DNA of 64,000 bases from Pisaster brevispinus (Eukaryota > Echinodermata > Asteroidea > Forcipulatida > Asteriidae): assembly GCA_023634235.1 (NCBI GenBank), contig JAMKCF010000003.1, forward strand, positions 23,530,742-23,594,741, given 5' to 3'. Shown in pieces: positions 23,883 through 35,220 of the stretch. The notes beneath the pieces were generated by a model that saw only the letters and a program-made list of their open reading frames with translations, was not told the DNA's origin and searched no databases. Positions within the stretch are counted from its first letter, which is position 1; every line of letters begins with the position of its first letter. A program made the translations under genes and the position numbers.

Positions 23883-23898
23883 CCGGCTCGAAGGTACA
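23883..23898 (-). promoter_or_regulatory. BEL primer-binding site (tRNA-Tyr)
   Basis: The plus strand reads CCGGCTCGAAGGTACA. This matches the 3' end of metazoan tRNA-Tyr (CCGGCTCGAAGGACCA) at 14 of 16 positions, so the element RNA would be complementary to it. It lies six bases from the 5' LTR and about 70 bp before the gag start. Confidence 0.65.
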
Positions 23899-23904
23899 AT
23901 TTTC

Positions 23905-24544
23905 TGTAGAACTGTTAATCCGAGACCTTTAGTTGTCCAACTTATTTATAGTCATACACTTACGCCAAGCAAAAACACCTTCACACACCAGAGTAGAATA
24001 CTTGAAACTTCTGTTTTATTCTGTTTCTCTCACGTTGGTTATAGTTGCCTGGTTACACAGAATGACAACAAGTCAATGTGTGTATTCTATAGTATATCAA
24101 ACTAATTATTAATAGCAGTCCCTCCCTTTGAACAACCCTCCCTGGCTGTAGTTGGACTTTAGGCTGCATAGAAACAATACAAAAGGGAACATGAACATTA
24201 ACACTAGTGAAACATTAAACTTTAAATGAACGGGCTATCTATAAGTATTAACCATGGGTCGATAAGTCAACTTGAACCCCATATTTCACCAGAAATTACC
24301 CTCAAACTCCCATATTTTATGCCATATAAATACACTTTGCATGCACAACATAAGATAAAGTTTGTTTGCTTTACTTACCCAATAATGATTGATTTTTAAC
24401 CCTTAAAACCTGCAAATCTGTGCAGCGTGGAGTCTATCGACTACACATGTGCTTGAAGTAAGCAATGCCTCCCAAAGCGCAGTATTGGGCTTCAACGCGC
24501 ACACGAAGCACGCCCTCTGCCGCCTGAGACGCCAAGTCGCAACA
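23905..24544 (-). repeat. BEL 5' LTR
   Basis: 640 bp, same ends as the partner LTR. The differences are mainly small insertions relative to the other copy, giving a modest divergence since insertion. Confidence 0.88.
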
Positions 24545-24775
24545 GTGCATATAATGCTCATAATTTTATAGGCCCACATCATGCATTGAATCAATATTGC
24601 AAGAATTGTGTTACACACATCATTACATTACAGTAATTACAATATTAATTTTCCCTTCAAGATCTGGACGAGTTCTTCTCCAAAATCACAAAATTATAAA
24701 TCAATACCACAACTGCAACACACATCAATTTGGCTATCCTTTAAAAAATGGACTGCCTTTCACATCTCTATTAAA

Positions 24776-24901
24776 CGTACGTAGGAATTGCAATGCGTCG
24801 GAGACTACCTTGATATTGGAATCCTAACCGAGAGAAGACCTATTATAGTTAGTGTACAGCCTATCCGATTTGTGCAATGGTATTTGCAATTCCTACGTAC
24901 G
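24776..24901. repeat. 18-bp perfect inverted repeat within a dispersed repeat
   Basis: CGTACGTAGGAATTGCAA (24776-24793) pairs exactly with 24884-24901. The loop contains ACCTTGATATTGGAATCC, shared with 10230-10270, so this is a relative of the modular repeat at 9640-10770 but with the inverted ends preserved. Confidence 0.7.
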
Positions 24902-24999
24902 CTCTATAGGGTTTTCATTAAAAGGCATTTGATGGGGTAAGTTACATACCATTTTGTACCTAATCAAATTTGTTAGCATGAAGACAACTTTTGTTTTCA

Positions 25000-26700
25000 T
25001 CGTGACGTCATCAGGTGTCAAAGTTTTACTGTAATTCAATGCTTATTACTTTATACAATCATGTATCAATCATTGAACCACATGTCCAAAAGTGATAGTT
25101 TGTGCTGTCTTGTTGCTTACAACACTTGTGACATTTTATTCAAAGAATGACCCCAGTTTGACCTTTACTTCCGGTCCAAACAGGAAGCTCTAAAATGTAA
25201 AAAAATAACATCTCTTAAACCACGTGTCATAAAGTCGTAATGTTTGTGCTGCCCTGTTGCTTATTGAACAAGTTGACCCTATTTTGACCTTTCCTTCCGG
25301 TCCAAACAGGAAGCTCTAAAATAAAATAAAAATCATATCTCCTGAACCAGTTGGGACGAGGGTACGAACTAAGACCCTATTGCACATAGTTTAGTTAGAA
25401 TAATGGTAACAGTTAGGGTCAGACTCAAGCTCAGGTTTGAAATAAGACTTTTAGGCTCACTTCAAGTGAAAATAAGGGACTATCAGAGGTCAATGGTCTT
25501 CTATCTTTATTATTACTTTGTGTGTGAAACAATAAAGTATCTTTCTAAAGTTTTACTGGATAAGGGAGCCGTAACAGATATTCCTTTACTCACACTTTAA
25601 GATTTCCTGACTTATAAAACACCTTAGTGCATATTATTGTTATATACAAACTACTGAAGGTATTTTAAAGAGTTTTTAAGAATTGAATATAAAATTTCCT
25701 GGTCCAAGCCGCCTGAGGACAGGCATTAGGCATCGGTGTGCGAATTAAATTTAGGTTTAATAGTGGATAAGGGTAACACTACAAGGTAAAAATCAAAATT
25801 ACCTTTATAGTTATGGCTAGGGCCGGCACAGGCAGAGTCAGAATAACGATCAGTGTTGTTCATTTCTCCTAAACCACTTGTCTAAAAGTGATATTTTGTG
25901 TGCTGTCTTGTATCATCCTATAGCACATGGAAAAGTTAGAATGAAGGTGAACTTTAGGGTCAGGTTAAGGGTCAGGTTTAAAATAAGTTTTAGACTCAGT
26001 ATAAGAATAAAGATCAGGTTTAGGATTTAAGTTACATCTGAAGTCTAAATAAGGGATTGTCAAGAGTGAAGGCTCTTCTTTCTAAAAGTCTGACTATCTT
26101 TAAAGGCCTGGGGCGTTTTAATCAAAAGCAAAACGGAACAGCTTTGTGTTTGTCCTAAGGACAAACACCTTATGTCTAGTTATTTTTATTATTTTTATTC
26201 TTCTTTGTTCCTGCCTAAATTCCCATAGCATTTGTACACGATTTTGTTTAATTCTTAAAAATTAATAAAAAATCCTATATATCAAAGTGAAGCTTAGTGC
26301 TTAAACTTAGAATTTAATTTAATAAAGATTAAAATTCTTAGTTAATTAGCCAGTTTTAGCGAAGTGAATATTTAATTAGCCAACCTTGTGAGACCATATC
26401 TCAAAAAGTATACCGCCGATCGTCAAAATTTCTTCAGTTTTAGACTTCTGGGATACTGTTTTCAGTTATAGACCCTTTGAGCATTGAAGACTGAACTTTG
26501 TATACCGTGACCCCATGTTTACCTCAAATTCCGGGTCAACCAGAAGACGGACCATATCTCAAGAACTACACAGCCGATTTGAATTGTTTTCAGTTATTAG
26601 ACCCTTTGAGCATTGAAGATTGAACTTGGGTTACCGTGACCCCAGGTTGACCTTTACTTCTGGGTCAACCGGAACTGGAACCATATCTCAAGGACTACAC
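25000..26700. repeat. modular interspersed repeat, copy 2
   Basis: It carries the TTTGACCTTTACTTCCGGTC module twice (25140-25320). After a purine-rich stretch with GGGTCAGGTTT-like direct repeats (25400-26080), it carries the GCATTTGTACACGATTTT and CCATATCTCAAAAAGTATAC module (26200-26430). The same modules occur at 9640-10770 in a different order. Confidence 0.6.
26146..26179 (+). repeat. hairpin with CTAG end, Helitron-like 3' terminus (tentative)
   Basis: GTGTTTGTCC-taa-GGACAAACAC is a perfect 10-bp stem with a 3-base loop. It is followed seven bases later by CTAG and then T. Helitron 3' ends have a hairpin shortly before CTRR and insert between A and T. No 5' TC end or Rep/helicase was found, so this is only a resemblance. 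Confidence 0.3.
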
Positions 26701-26941
26701 AACCAATTTTCAATTTCTTTTCAGTTTTTTTAAACCCCTTGTGCATTGAAGATTGAACTTGGGTTTAATCAAAGCACAAAACGTCTTGGCCTGACTGCCT
26801 GACACCGGAACTGGAACCATATCTCAAGGACTACACAACCAATTTTCAATTTCTTTTCAGTTATTTTAAACCCCTTGTGCATTGAAGATTGAACTTGGGT
26901 TTAATCAAAGCACAAAACGTCTTGGCCTGACTGCCTGACAC
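26669..26941. repeat. 135-bp tandem duplication
   Basis: Two almost identical copies begin at 26669 and 26804 with CCGGAACTGGAACCATATCT and end CTGCCTGACAC. Near-identity implies a recent local duplication. Confidence 0.9.
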
Positions 26942-27039
26942 GGGAAACTGTTTATTGCAAGAGACATGGCTTCACCCTGACACAACACCCAGTGCCCAAT
27001 TTTGAAAAAAAGCTACTTAACAATTTTCTGAGCTTCTTC

Positions 27040-27165
27040 GAAAAATACCCTGCCAGGGTCGAAACGTCAGGCCGCTAACAATCGTTTTTTTTTTTGTCTT
27101 TCCATTTATACCATAGGTCGTTTTGGTTAGTAAGCAGTTTGCAACAGCTAATTCTATTTTCACAT
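27040..27165 (+). repeat. dispersed repeat with decayed hammerhead-like head
   Basis: ACCCTGCCAGGGTCGAAACG (hairpin then GAAACGTC) is followed by CAGGCC and, after about 60 bases, GCAGTTTGCAACAGCTAATT. The same head and tail occur at 63660-63785. Tails alone are at 29210-29250, 38040-38080 and, inverted, 54640-54680. The CUGANGA box is lost here. Confidence 0.6.
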
Positions 27166-27354
27166 GAACATAATGAAAACATATAATTTCGTACGCCTTT
27201 AAAACGAAATTGAATGACGGTTTCAACTGAATCCTGTAAAATCGGTTTGTTATACACCAACAAAGTATGTTCTACGAAAAACAACTGCAGAAGACAATTT
27301 TTATTATTTTAAACCCAAAGTTCAATCTATTGATGAGGTCAACTTTGTGTGAGG

Positions 27355-27825
27355 GTGCCGTCATATTCACTACCTTATGGAGACCGAGAACAAAACAGAA
27401 AAGGGAAAACAAAAGATGTCTCCACAGGAATGCAAAAACAGAAATGTGTGTGGGCGTGTTTGTATTGCCAACCCTCCGAGGACATTTTACAATAGGGACA
27501 ATAGGTCCTCACTAGTCGGTTCTTTGTTTTCAGGTGTCCTCACTAGTCATTTGTGTACAAAACCAATGGGGATTGCTTCAATACAGGAACAACAGAAAGT
27601 ACAATAGGTGTCCTCTAACGTATAGGAGTGCTGTTCCTGGGTGTGCCCTTACACATGCCAACTTATGGGGTATTTTTAACAATGGAACAATGGACCCCAC
27701 AAGGTAATTTCAATAGGAACAATTGGGCCCCACAAGGGAATTCTTTAGAAAAGGGAATAATAGAACAACAATAGCAATACCCCACAAACCGGATCCGTAA
27801 GGTTGGGTGTGTGTGTGTGTAACCA
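27355..27825 (+). repeat. interspersed TTGTTCC-type repeat, copy 1
   Basis: It begins near CACTACCTTATGGAGACCGA and ends near GGATCCGTAAGGTTGGGTG followed by a GT run. It is inverted relative to 47885-48265, which shares both ends. The interior is made of short ACAATAGG and CCCCACAAGG blocks. Confidence 0.65.
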
Positions 27826-30004
27826 GTCTACCGGCTAACCACGACAACGACTTTAGCACTTGGGATTGGCGTTGTGTGTGGGACCTTGATATACCAACAA
27901 GGACGTCCTTTGTTGTTTTTGTGTATACAAACCATTACGGGTTTTGCTATAATAAACAAATAAATAAACCAATGTCGATTACTTTTTTTAGTGGTGACGA
28001 ATAGAAGCCTATCTAGTGAGTTTTGCGGCACCCTTGTACATAACACTTTCTTTATGAGTCGTGGTGCTGTTTCCGAAAAAAACGGGTGATTTCAAAACTC
28101 GACTGTTTCGATCAGCAAATGCTCTGTTCGTCTTCTGGGAAATGAAGACGATTCACCTGAAGATGATAAGAGCACACTGATCGAAACGACTGGATTGTAT
28201 TCCCACCAATCAAAGTTTCAAATCCTAATAAGTAGCAGCAGCCTGATCCGGCGAGTGACAAACATGGTTTGTTTTTCTTTATATTCGGGGTGTTTGCTTC
28301 TTTGCTTGTCGGGTTATATGGTGTTTGTTTGCTTAGTGTTGCTGTTGTTGCATTGTTTGGTTTTTGTTTGTTTTGTTTGTGTGTTTGTTCGTTTGTTGGG
28401 GTGTTGGGGTGTTTGTTTGTGTGTTTGTTTGTTGGGGTTTTTGGCGTTGATGGTAGGTTGAGGTATTTGAACACCCCCTGGTAATTGAAATGGTTTGCAA
28501 TAACAAATGGGTATGTGGAATCTACATTTATTAATAACGTTTATACATTAAAGTAGGCAACAATTTATGGCTTATTACACTATGTTACTTATTTTGTTCA
28601 TATAATTTATAACTTATAGGTTCTCCCTGCCATTTTTCGGCAAATAAGTGGTAGACTTTAACGTCTTGTTATTCTATTTCGCACAAAATCGAAAGCTCCA
28701 CAAATCAGTCGTTCAATTTCAACCGATGGGCGAGCCGTTCTTTTTCCCGAAGTGAAGCCGAGAAAAAATAAAATGGTCCGTAGATGACAGAGGGAGTGGT
28801 AGTTTTAACCATATGCATGAGTAAAAGTAGTCAATGTTTGTTTTTATAACACCCCAAGCAAAACACTCAACATAGACGTCCAGGTACCAAAAAGGTGCAG
28901 TTGCTTTAGATATAGTACACTGGTTGCTATGGATATTGTACATTGGCTGCTACAGGTATAAAACATGGTTTATATGGGTTATAGTACATTGGTTGCTACA
29001 GGTACAGTACACTTGTTGATGGGGCGCACTCGAACAGCTTTCTAGAAGAAAAAAAAAGACATATCATGTGACTCGCTCTAAACCAATCACGAGGCAGAAT
29101 CTAAGTATATAGGGTATTATAATCTCTAATATAACACACCATCAAGCCAACCTATAATACTTTCACCAAACGTCACGCCACTAACCTATTTTTGCATTTC
29201 TACCGCTGGTCCTTTTAGTTCGTATGCAGTTTGCAACAGCTAATTCTATTTACTCAAATTCTATTTACTGTCACATTTTAGAGAAAAACATGCGTACCAC
29301 CAAATCTACAAAAACACTTACACCATCGAGCAGTACGCTTCATAGTAGCATAGGGGGTGAACACAATCCCTTTCAAATTGTCCTAACCATCAGATAAGAG
29401 CCTTTAGAATTCGTAAAACAAATTCCAAGCCATCAAGCCACCCGGCAGACATGACTGATTTCAGTCAGGAGTGGATAATAACCCTCGGCAAAGAGATTTC
29501 TTGTACAATTCCTAAGTGAATTCCTAGAATAGCGTTCACTTATGGAATTTTTTTTTCAAGCTAAAAAATCAACCCAGGGTAACTTGACATTTGCCATCAG
29601 ATTTTGGCTAGATATCATTAGGGAATTTGGATCTTTTGAGATTGTTGACCTATTTGGGGCAAAGTGCACAACATTTGTTTACAAAAAAGTTCGTTGAGTA
29701 CAGTGCGATGGCATCATCAGGTGGTTAAAGATATGATTGTCTTTTGACTATTCATAAGGGAGGCCTTCTACTGTTTCGGGAAATGAGACTTCTTCGCTCG
29801 ATTTCACAAAACAATAGAGATTAGTTGTCAATATCCCCATAGTGACCTGTTTTGTGACATCACACTTTGCTTTGGTTTCGAGGAAAAAGGGGCCTTATGC
29901 TGAGAACCTAGCATATGAAGCATCTGTGATAGCGGTGTTTTACGACTTGCAAATAGCAAGAGGAAACTACCCAAGACCTTCTGACAAGAGCTCGAGTTTC
30001 CAAG
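27826..30004. other. intergenic, no gene supported
   Basis: It contains the inverted GATCGAAAC pair at 28090-28190 and a GTTTGTTTG-rich stretch at 28265-28440, responsible for spurious ORFs. It also holds a dispersed-repeat tail at 29195-29260 and ATTGGTTGCTA-like repeats near 28915-29010. Confidence 0.4.
28090..28192. repeat. head-to-head pair of hammerhead-like motifs, decayed
   Basis: On the plus strand CTGAAGA (28157-28163) precedes a short stem and GAAAC (28183-28187), but the base after the helix III strand is A where U is required. A related motif ending GATCGAAAC lies on the minus strand at 28095-28135. Together they make an imperfect palindrome. Confidence 0.5.
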
Positions 30005-33000
30005 TTACAGCCAGTTTTTAACCGAGGCCATGTCCACATTTCCCCCGCACAGAATGACTCCAACATTCTTCATGTCGCCAGACATGGATTTGAATTTCTC
30101 AGACATTACGGCAGCCACACCTACCCCCGCTGAGGGCTCGATGCACAGCTTCATGTTATTCCAGATGAGCCTCGTCCCGTCCTGCATATTTAAAAGACAA
30201 ATAAATATAAACCTCAAAAGGCCAATATTTATTAGATGTATTTAAGAAGTATATAATACACCACTGGTTTAATAATAATAATAATAATAATAATATCGAA
30301 GTCTTATATAGCGCACGTATCTACCAAACAAGGTACTCAAGGCGCTGAGTATATACAAACTTTCAGAAAGATAGGTTATTGCAGTGGTGGATTCTGAGAC
30401 CCATTTATTTAGCACCGTATAAGGGTTTACAAGGTGCTACGGCGCATTAAGCAGCCACAACCAGGAACACCGGGGCGAACCCCTTCTCTTTACGATAAGT
30501 GCACTGGGTTCTTTTACATGCGTTACACAACACATGGGACCAACGGCTTTACGTCCCATCCGAAGGACGAAGCAATGGTAAAGTGTCTTGCTCAAGGACA
30601 CAAGTGTCACGGCTGGGGAATCGAACCCACACTCTGCTGATCAAACACCAGAGTTTGAATTCGGTGCTCTTAACCACTCGGCCACGACACTTCTGGTTTG
30701 TGTCATAACAAGTTTGTAAGAGTTATTTGGGGGGGGGCTAATCATCCTTACGCACAGCTGAGAAGCTGAATTGCAAAGGACCCGGCCACGGTTGAGCCGC
30801 AGGCATGTCAAGATGCCTTTTGCAGCCAGCCACATCGACCCATTGATCGAGCAGCACAGCAAGACAGCACAGCCAGAAATTGAAATTGCTAGACTTTTCC
30901 AGAGGAAGGAAACACATCCTCACCATGGTATGAGGGTCAAAAGAGATTCTTGCATTTTTATGCAATCACATTTGATAAAATATTTGAGTAAAATTTTGAA
31001 TTCTGGTGGTTAAAGTAGTGAAATATTCCAGCTAACTTTTCAAGTCATTGATCAAATAAATTTATGGTTGGCAGATTTTTGAACGGTAGTCGGTAGGGTT
31101 ACAAGACACAAAAACTTGTTGGTTGCTAGGCCCTAACACAATTGCATATTTTGATTGCCCCAATCAAATTAAGCCCGATATAACCAGTCAGAAAATCTCC
31201 GATGAGACACAAACCCAGTGCTCTCACTTTAACATAACCAGCAACATTGATGAAATTTTTGAAGGTTGGTGGCAGGATGTGTTTCAAGAAAACCAGCAAA
31301 CAGGAATTTACATTTGCTCTTCTATAAACCAATGAAGTATTCCTACTTCAGACAATGATGACATTTGCTGAATGAAGCCAACGACTTCCCAATAATTGAA
31401 TTTTTATACTGACCTTGATCTCGTCCTCAGTAACCGTGATGACATCATCAACCAGGTCTCTTATGATTGGCCAGGCCACATCACCGAGTGATATGCGCAA
31501 ACCGTCCGCCACCGTGTTCGGGTAGCAGTCCTGCCTGACGTGCTCCTTCGCCACGAATGACCTGTAACAGTCGTTGGCTAATTCTGGCTCCGCTGCAAAG
31601 ACTTTGATGCCTGGGCACAAAGTCTACAGAAATGGGAAAAAATGGATGGTGGGAACTTGCATCATGGATAGCGAATATTTCTTTTTACCCTATACCGAAG
31701 TGTAATAAGAACTTTACTCAGTGGTTTTCCCCCCCGAGTCCTGTGGAAAAAAAATCTACCATACTAGACCTGGGCCCAATTTCATAGAGCTGCTTAAGTA
31801 CAAAAAAGTAGCTAAGCACAACCAAATTATGCCTACCAGAATAAGGTTACCAGCCAAACTACCATGTCACACGTACCATTTGTGACTGGTATCCTGCTCA
31901 TTTCTGCTTAGCAGACAATTGTTAAGCAATATTTTCTGCTTAATCAGCTCTATGAAATTGGGCCCAGACGTCTTGCCATCAGACCACCAAGCATACCTGG
32001 CAACCAGTAGTGGCAACCATAAGAGGCCGAAATTAGCAGGTTCAGATGTGATAAGCAAGTAATTTCCATAAGCTTATTTTTTACCCCCTCCCCCTCCCCA
32101 TACAAAAACCCTTTGTATTGCTGTTACGCTTTTGTTTTACCTTTGCTGCAATGATCACTCCAGACAGCATCCCACCCCCTCCGACTGGAACAACGATGGC
32201 ATCCAGCTTGTTATCCGTCTGAAATGAAACACATTATATTCAAAGACATCGTTAGGGGAACAAACCAGGCTAGACAGATGATACCGTCATGTACATGTAT
32301 TAAAGTGCACAAATGTTGTATACCAAAAACACCATTGACCTTACACAAGTGTTTGGAACTGTAATAAAATCATAGCTCGAGTTTGGGGGGAAAGTCCACA
32401 AGACCAAGTTCTTGTGGATCAAAACTTGGACCACAATTTTGTTATCAAGGCCAGAATCAAGGGGTGAGGGGAAATGCATTTTCGTGGTGGATGAAGCAAG
32501 AAAGAGTATTTTTTTAATATTTCTAATACTTGTGTTTTGAATACTTGTCAAAGTTTATGGAAGCTAGATTAACAAATGTCTTGCTAGCCTGGTGGACTGA
32601 TCAAGAAAAGGCCAGAATCGGGTTTACTGGTCTGATGCTAAAGGGACGCAAGTGCCATGACCGGGACTCGAACCCACACTCTGCTGATTAGAGTGTGGGT
32701 TCGATGAGAATGATGATGATGTTCAAGCAAGCTTACTTTGACAAACCAAACTCTGAGATTAGTTTTGTTCTCAAGGACCATAAAGTACCTTGTCTAGGGG
32801 GATAATGGCACCAAATTAAGATTCTTTTATTGTTATTATGATAATTACTGCTTAAAGTATCACAACTCCAGCTGTTTACATCCAAAGGTGAATTGCCAGT
32901 GACAATAATCCAAGCACTTACATAGCGTTCTTAAGCAAAAAGGTATCGCAAAGCTTTACAACCAACAATACAACAATCAAGTTAATCAACAATACAAAAG

Positions 33001-34846
33001 GAACGAGAATGAAATCATTAACCCGAGCAAAATAAGTCCGGGAAAAGGTGAGTTTCAAGCGATGTTTTGAATTCAGTAAGTGAAATGGCATGTGGTATTT
33101 GATAAGGAAGATTGTTCCAAAGGTTTGAAGCAGCTGCATAAAAACCTTTGGCAGATGAAGAGTATCTGGTTTGAGGTTTTGTGAGAATCCTTGTATCTGA
33201 GCTGGAAAGGAGTGTACGATTTAGGCTGGTATGGAGTGATAACTTCAGTGAGGTTATGGGGAGCAGTTTCATTCCAACATTAATGTGATGACAACAGTAC
33301 TCAAGCATGCGTTCCTAATAGTTTCCACGGTGAACGGTCTACCTGTTGTAGCAGCTCAGTACACATGGTTCCCTGACCGGCCATGATGTCATGATGTTGC
33401 GAAGACGGTGCGTAAACAGCTCCTCTCTCTTTCACGACGACATCTTTGGCTGCAATACGACCCTGACAAAGTGAAGAGAAGTGTTAGAACTCAACCACTG
33501 AGCAGAAAACTGAATTTATTCTGTGGTAAGTTGATAAGAATGTCTGTAGTGGTGTAAAAGGAAACTAATAACGAGCATAGATGAGCAGCGTTCCTGATAC
33601 TTCAGGGAGGCCGTGGAGGAATTACGTCATTTTGTGAGACCAAGGGGGGTTATTACCTAAGTGCCTCATTCACTGTCATATCGCACAACAATTTTATATC
33701 CCACTAATTTGTTGTATCTCACAAAATTGTTGTTCTCACTAAGTGTTGTAGCTCACTAAATGTTACAAATGCACTTTTTTAGAACTCGCTCGGAGCTCCT
33801 CCCAACCTCTTCAGTTGATTCGCACAAGATGAGTTCAGCTCCGTACTCCTTGACTGCATCCTGCTTACACTGAGGGGCAATGTCGGGCATGACCACATAC
33901 GCCTGGACACCGAGAAGCTTCGAGGCCAAAGCCAGACCCTGGGCAAAGTTCCCGCTGCTATGCGTTGTGACACAGGGCCGGGGACCATCCTTTGACTTCT
34001 CCAGGAGTTTCGATAAGAAGTTTACGGCCCCTCGGAACTTTAAAAAAGAAAACACATCTAGGCCTGTTTCAAGGGTGAAGGAGAAATCAAGTTGGCGTCA
34101 ACATGAACCATCATTGAATCATTGAAAAAGTTTTCCCATTTTGTATTGTTTTGCCCAAGATTGATAAATTCCGAAGGAGTAAAGTAAAAAGAACATCAAA
34201 TTCCCATCATGTCCCAAAAAACTAATCCGGTCACTTCTTCGTGAAAGTGATACTAAGAACCAGTATTTTGTCAGGGATTTTGAGCATATTAAATCAGGCT
34301 GAATTATTTTGACTGCAGCAATGATTTTTAGTGGGTGTCTTTAAATGCTACTCTCTCGACTTTGACAGTTTTGCAGGTGAAAACAAATTCTGTAGAGTAA
34401 AGGTGCTGGTATGAACTTAACAATCACTGCGCTTTCAGATTGAACTTAAATTTTCACATAGAATGTCAATTACAAACCTTTTTCGGATTGAAGCTAATTT
34501 CAGGCTTTTTTTCCTCACTGATTTACTAATCCTGCATTTTTGCTTCTAACCAAGCTCAACAGTAATAGTCCACAGATACACCGATTCTAGTGTCTCAATG
34601 CAGGATGCGAATCTGTTACAATATTGAAGAACCAGAATAGAAAGGAAGTCTCCGACTGCCAATAATTTTTACCTTGAAAGACCCCGTCCGTTGAAACAGC
34701 TCACATTTAAAGAATAGACTTTTCCCCGCCTTGGCGTCCATTCGACGTGATGTCATGACGGGAGTGAAGTTGGCAATGCCCTTGATACGCTGCTCTGCAG
34801 CTCTGATGTCATCAAGACAAAATGGCTGTTCGGATAACCCACTCAT
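30005..34846 (-). CDS. SRR: serine racemase family PLP enzyme (complete, 6 coding exons)
   Basis: Exons (5' to 3' on the minus strand): 34673-34846, 33807-34037, 33343-33462, 32141-32218, 31414-31623, 30005-30181. All introns are GT-AG and phase 0. The product is 329 residues (human SRR 340). Fold-type II PLP enzymes of this family interconvert L- and D-serine and eliminate water from serine. The PLP lysine is in RTGSFKFRGA (residue 58). The phosphate loop is PVGGGGMLSG. The divalent-metal pattern E-x3-A-x-D is in AAEPELANDC. The SSGN loop reads HSSGNFAQ, where human has SSGNHGQ. The residue before GGNVD is Cys, where human SRR has Ser. Racemase, dehydratase or aspartate racemase activity cannot be settled from sequence. 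The introns hold a SINE, a MITE and a LINE fragment. No 5' UTR exon was identified. Confidence 0.88.
30271..30690 (-). mobile_element. tRNA-Leu-derived SINE (family A), intronic
   Basis: The same family as 3241-3662, in reverse: an AAT-repeat tail at the low end and a tRNA-like head ending GGCCACGACAC at 30690. CTGGTTT at 30264-30270 and 30693-30699 is a 7-bp target duplication. It lies in the last intron of the serine racemase-family gene. Confidence 0.87.
31772..31965. mobile_element. GGGCCCAATTTC MITE, copy 1
   Basis: The ends are complementary over about 25 bp, starting GGGCCCAATTTCATAGAGCT. At 194 bp with no coding capacity, it is a typical MITE. Related copies are at 41172-41369 and 50464-50660. 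It sits in an intron of the serine racemase-family gene. Confidence 0.8.
32920..33308 (-). pseudogene. LINE C-terminal remnant in an intron
   Basis: About 95 residues are open, with TRYSSSAKGFYAAASNLWNN then LPYQIPHAIS and FKTSLETHLF. The LWNxLP...FKxxLxTHLF pattern marks the end of CR1/L2/jockey-type LINE reverse transcriptases. It is 5' truncated and lies within the 32219-33342 intron. Confidence 0.7.
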
Positions 34847-35088
34847 TTTTGCCGGATGCCAAGTCTCAAGCTGTTGGATATATTGACAGAAATGACAACA
34901 ACAGAATCAAATAAACTGTAGATCCTACAGCTTCTATTGAATACTGGGACACTTTTTAGTTTGTGGAATTTACTAATTTTCCTTTGCTGTGGTGTTTCAT
35001 CCAGTCCAACTTGAATCAAACAATAGCACAGGCAACTGCCACCAACCAACGAGGAGAATCTTCATAATTTTTTGGGTCTGCCTGCCTG
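34847..35088. other. upstream flank of the serine racemase-family gene
   Basis: Presumed 5' flank or UTR. No TATA-like element or initiator could be assigned with confidence. Confidence 0.3.
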
Positions 35089-35220
35089 GGCCCTCATAAA
35101 GCTGCTTAAAGGCAGTGTGGGTATTTTTGGTAATTACTCCACAAGTTAATGACCATAAAAACTTCCTTGGTAAAGAGCACTGGAGAGCTGTTGATATTAT
35201 AAAACATTAAATATCAAGTA
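35089..35220. mobile_element. nested MITE fragments
   Basis: A GGGCCC...CATAAAGCTGCTTAA end of the MITE family of 31772-31965 is interrupted at a TTAA (35106-35109) by the start of the TTAA-type MITE (AAAGGCAGTG ... TTTGGTAATTACTCC). That in turn is cut off near 35220 by a SINE. Confidence 0.55.

Larger units (their letters stand above)
17538..24544 (-). mobile_element. BEL/Pao LTR retrotransposon, defective
   Basis: Two LTRs in direct orientation (17538-18150 and 23905-24544) flank, on the minus strand, gag, an A17-type protease, a deleted RT, RNase H and integrase, in BEL/Pao order. The primer-binding site next to the 5' LTR matches the 3' end of tRNA-Tyr. Flanking bases GTACA (17533-17537) and GTGCA (24545-24549) are a 5-bp target duplication with one mismatch. 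Frameshifts in gag, protease, the RT/RNase H junction and the integrase end, together with the RT deletion, make it non-autonomous. Confidence 0.9.

Noticed and set aside
28112..28484. ORFs rich in TNKHTNK or VCLFVC between 28112 and 28484
   Set aside because: Low-complexity GTTTGTTTG sequence gives stop-free frames; no domain and no splice structure.
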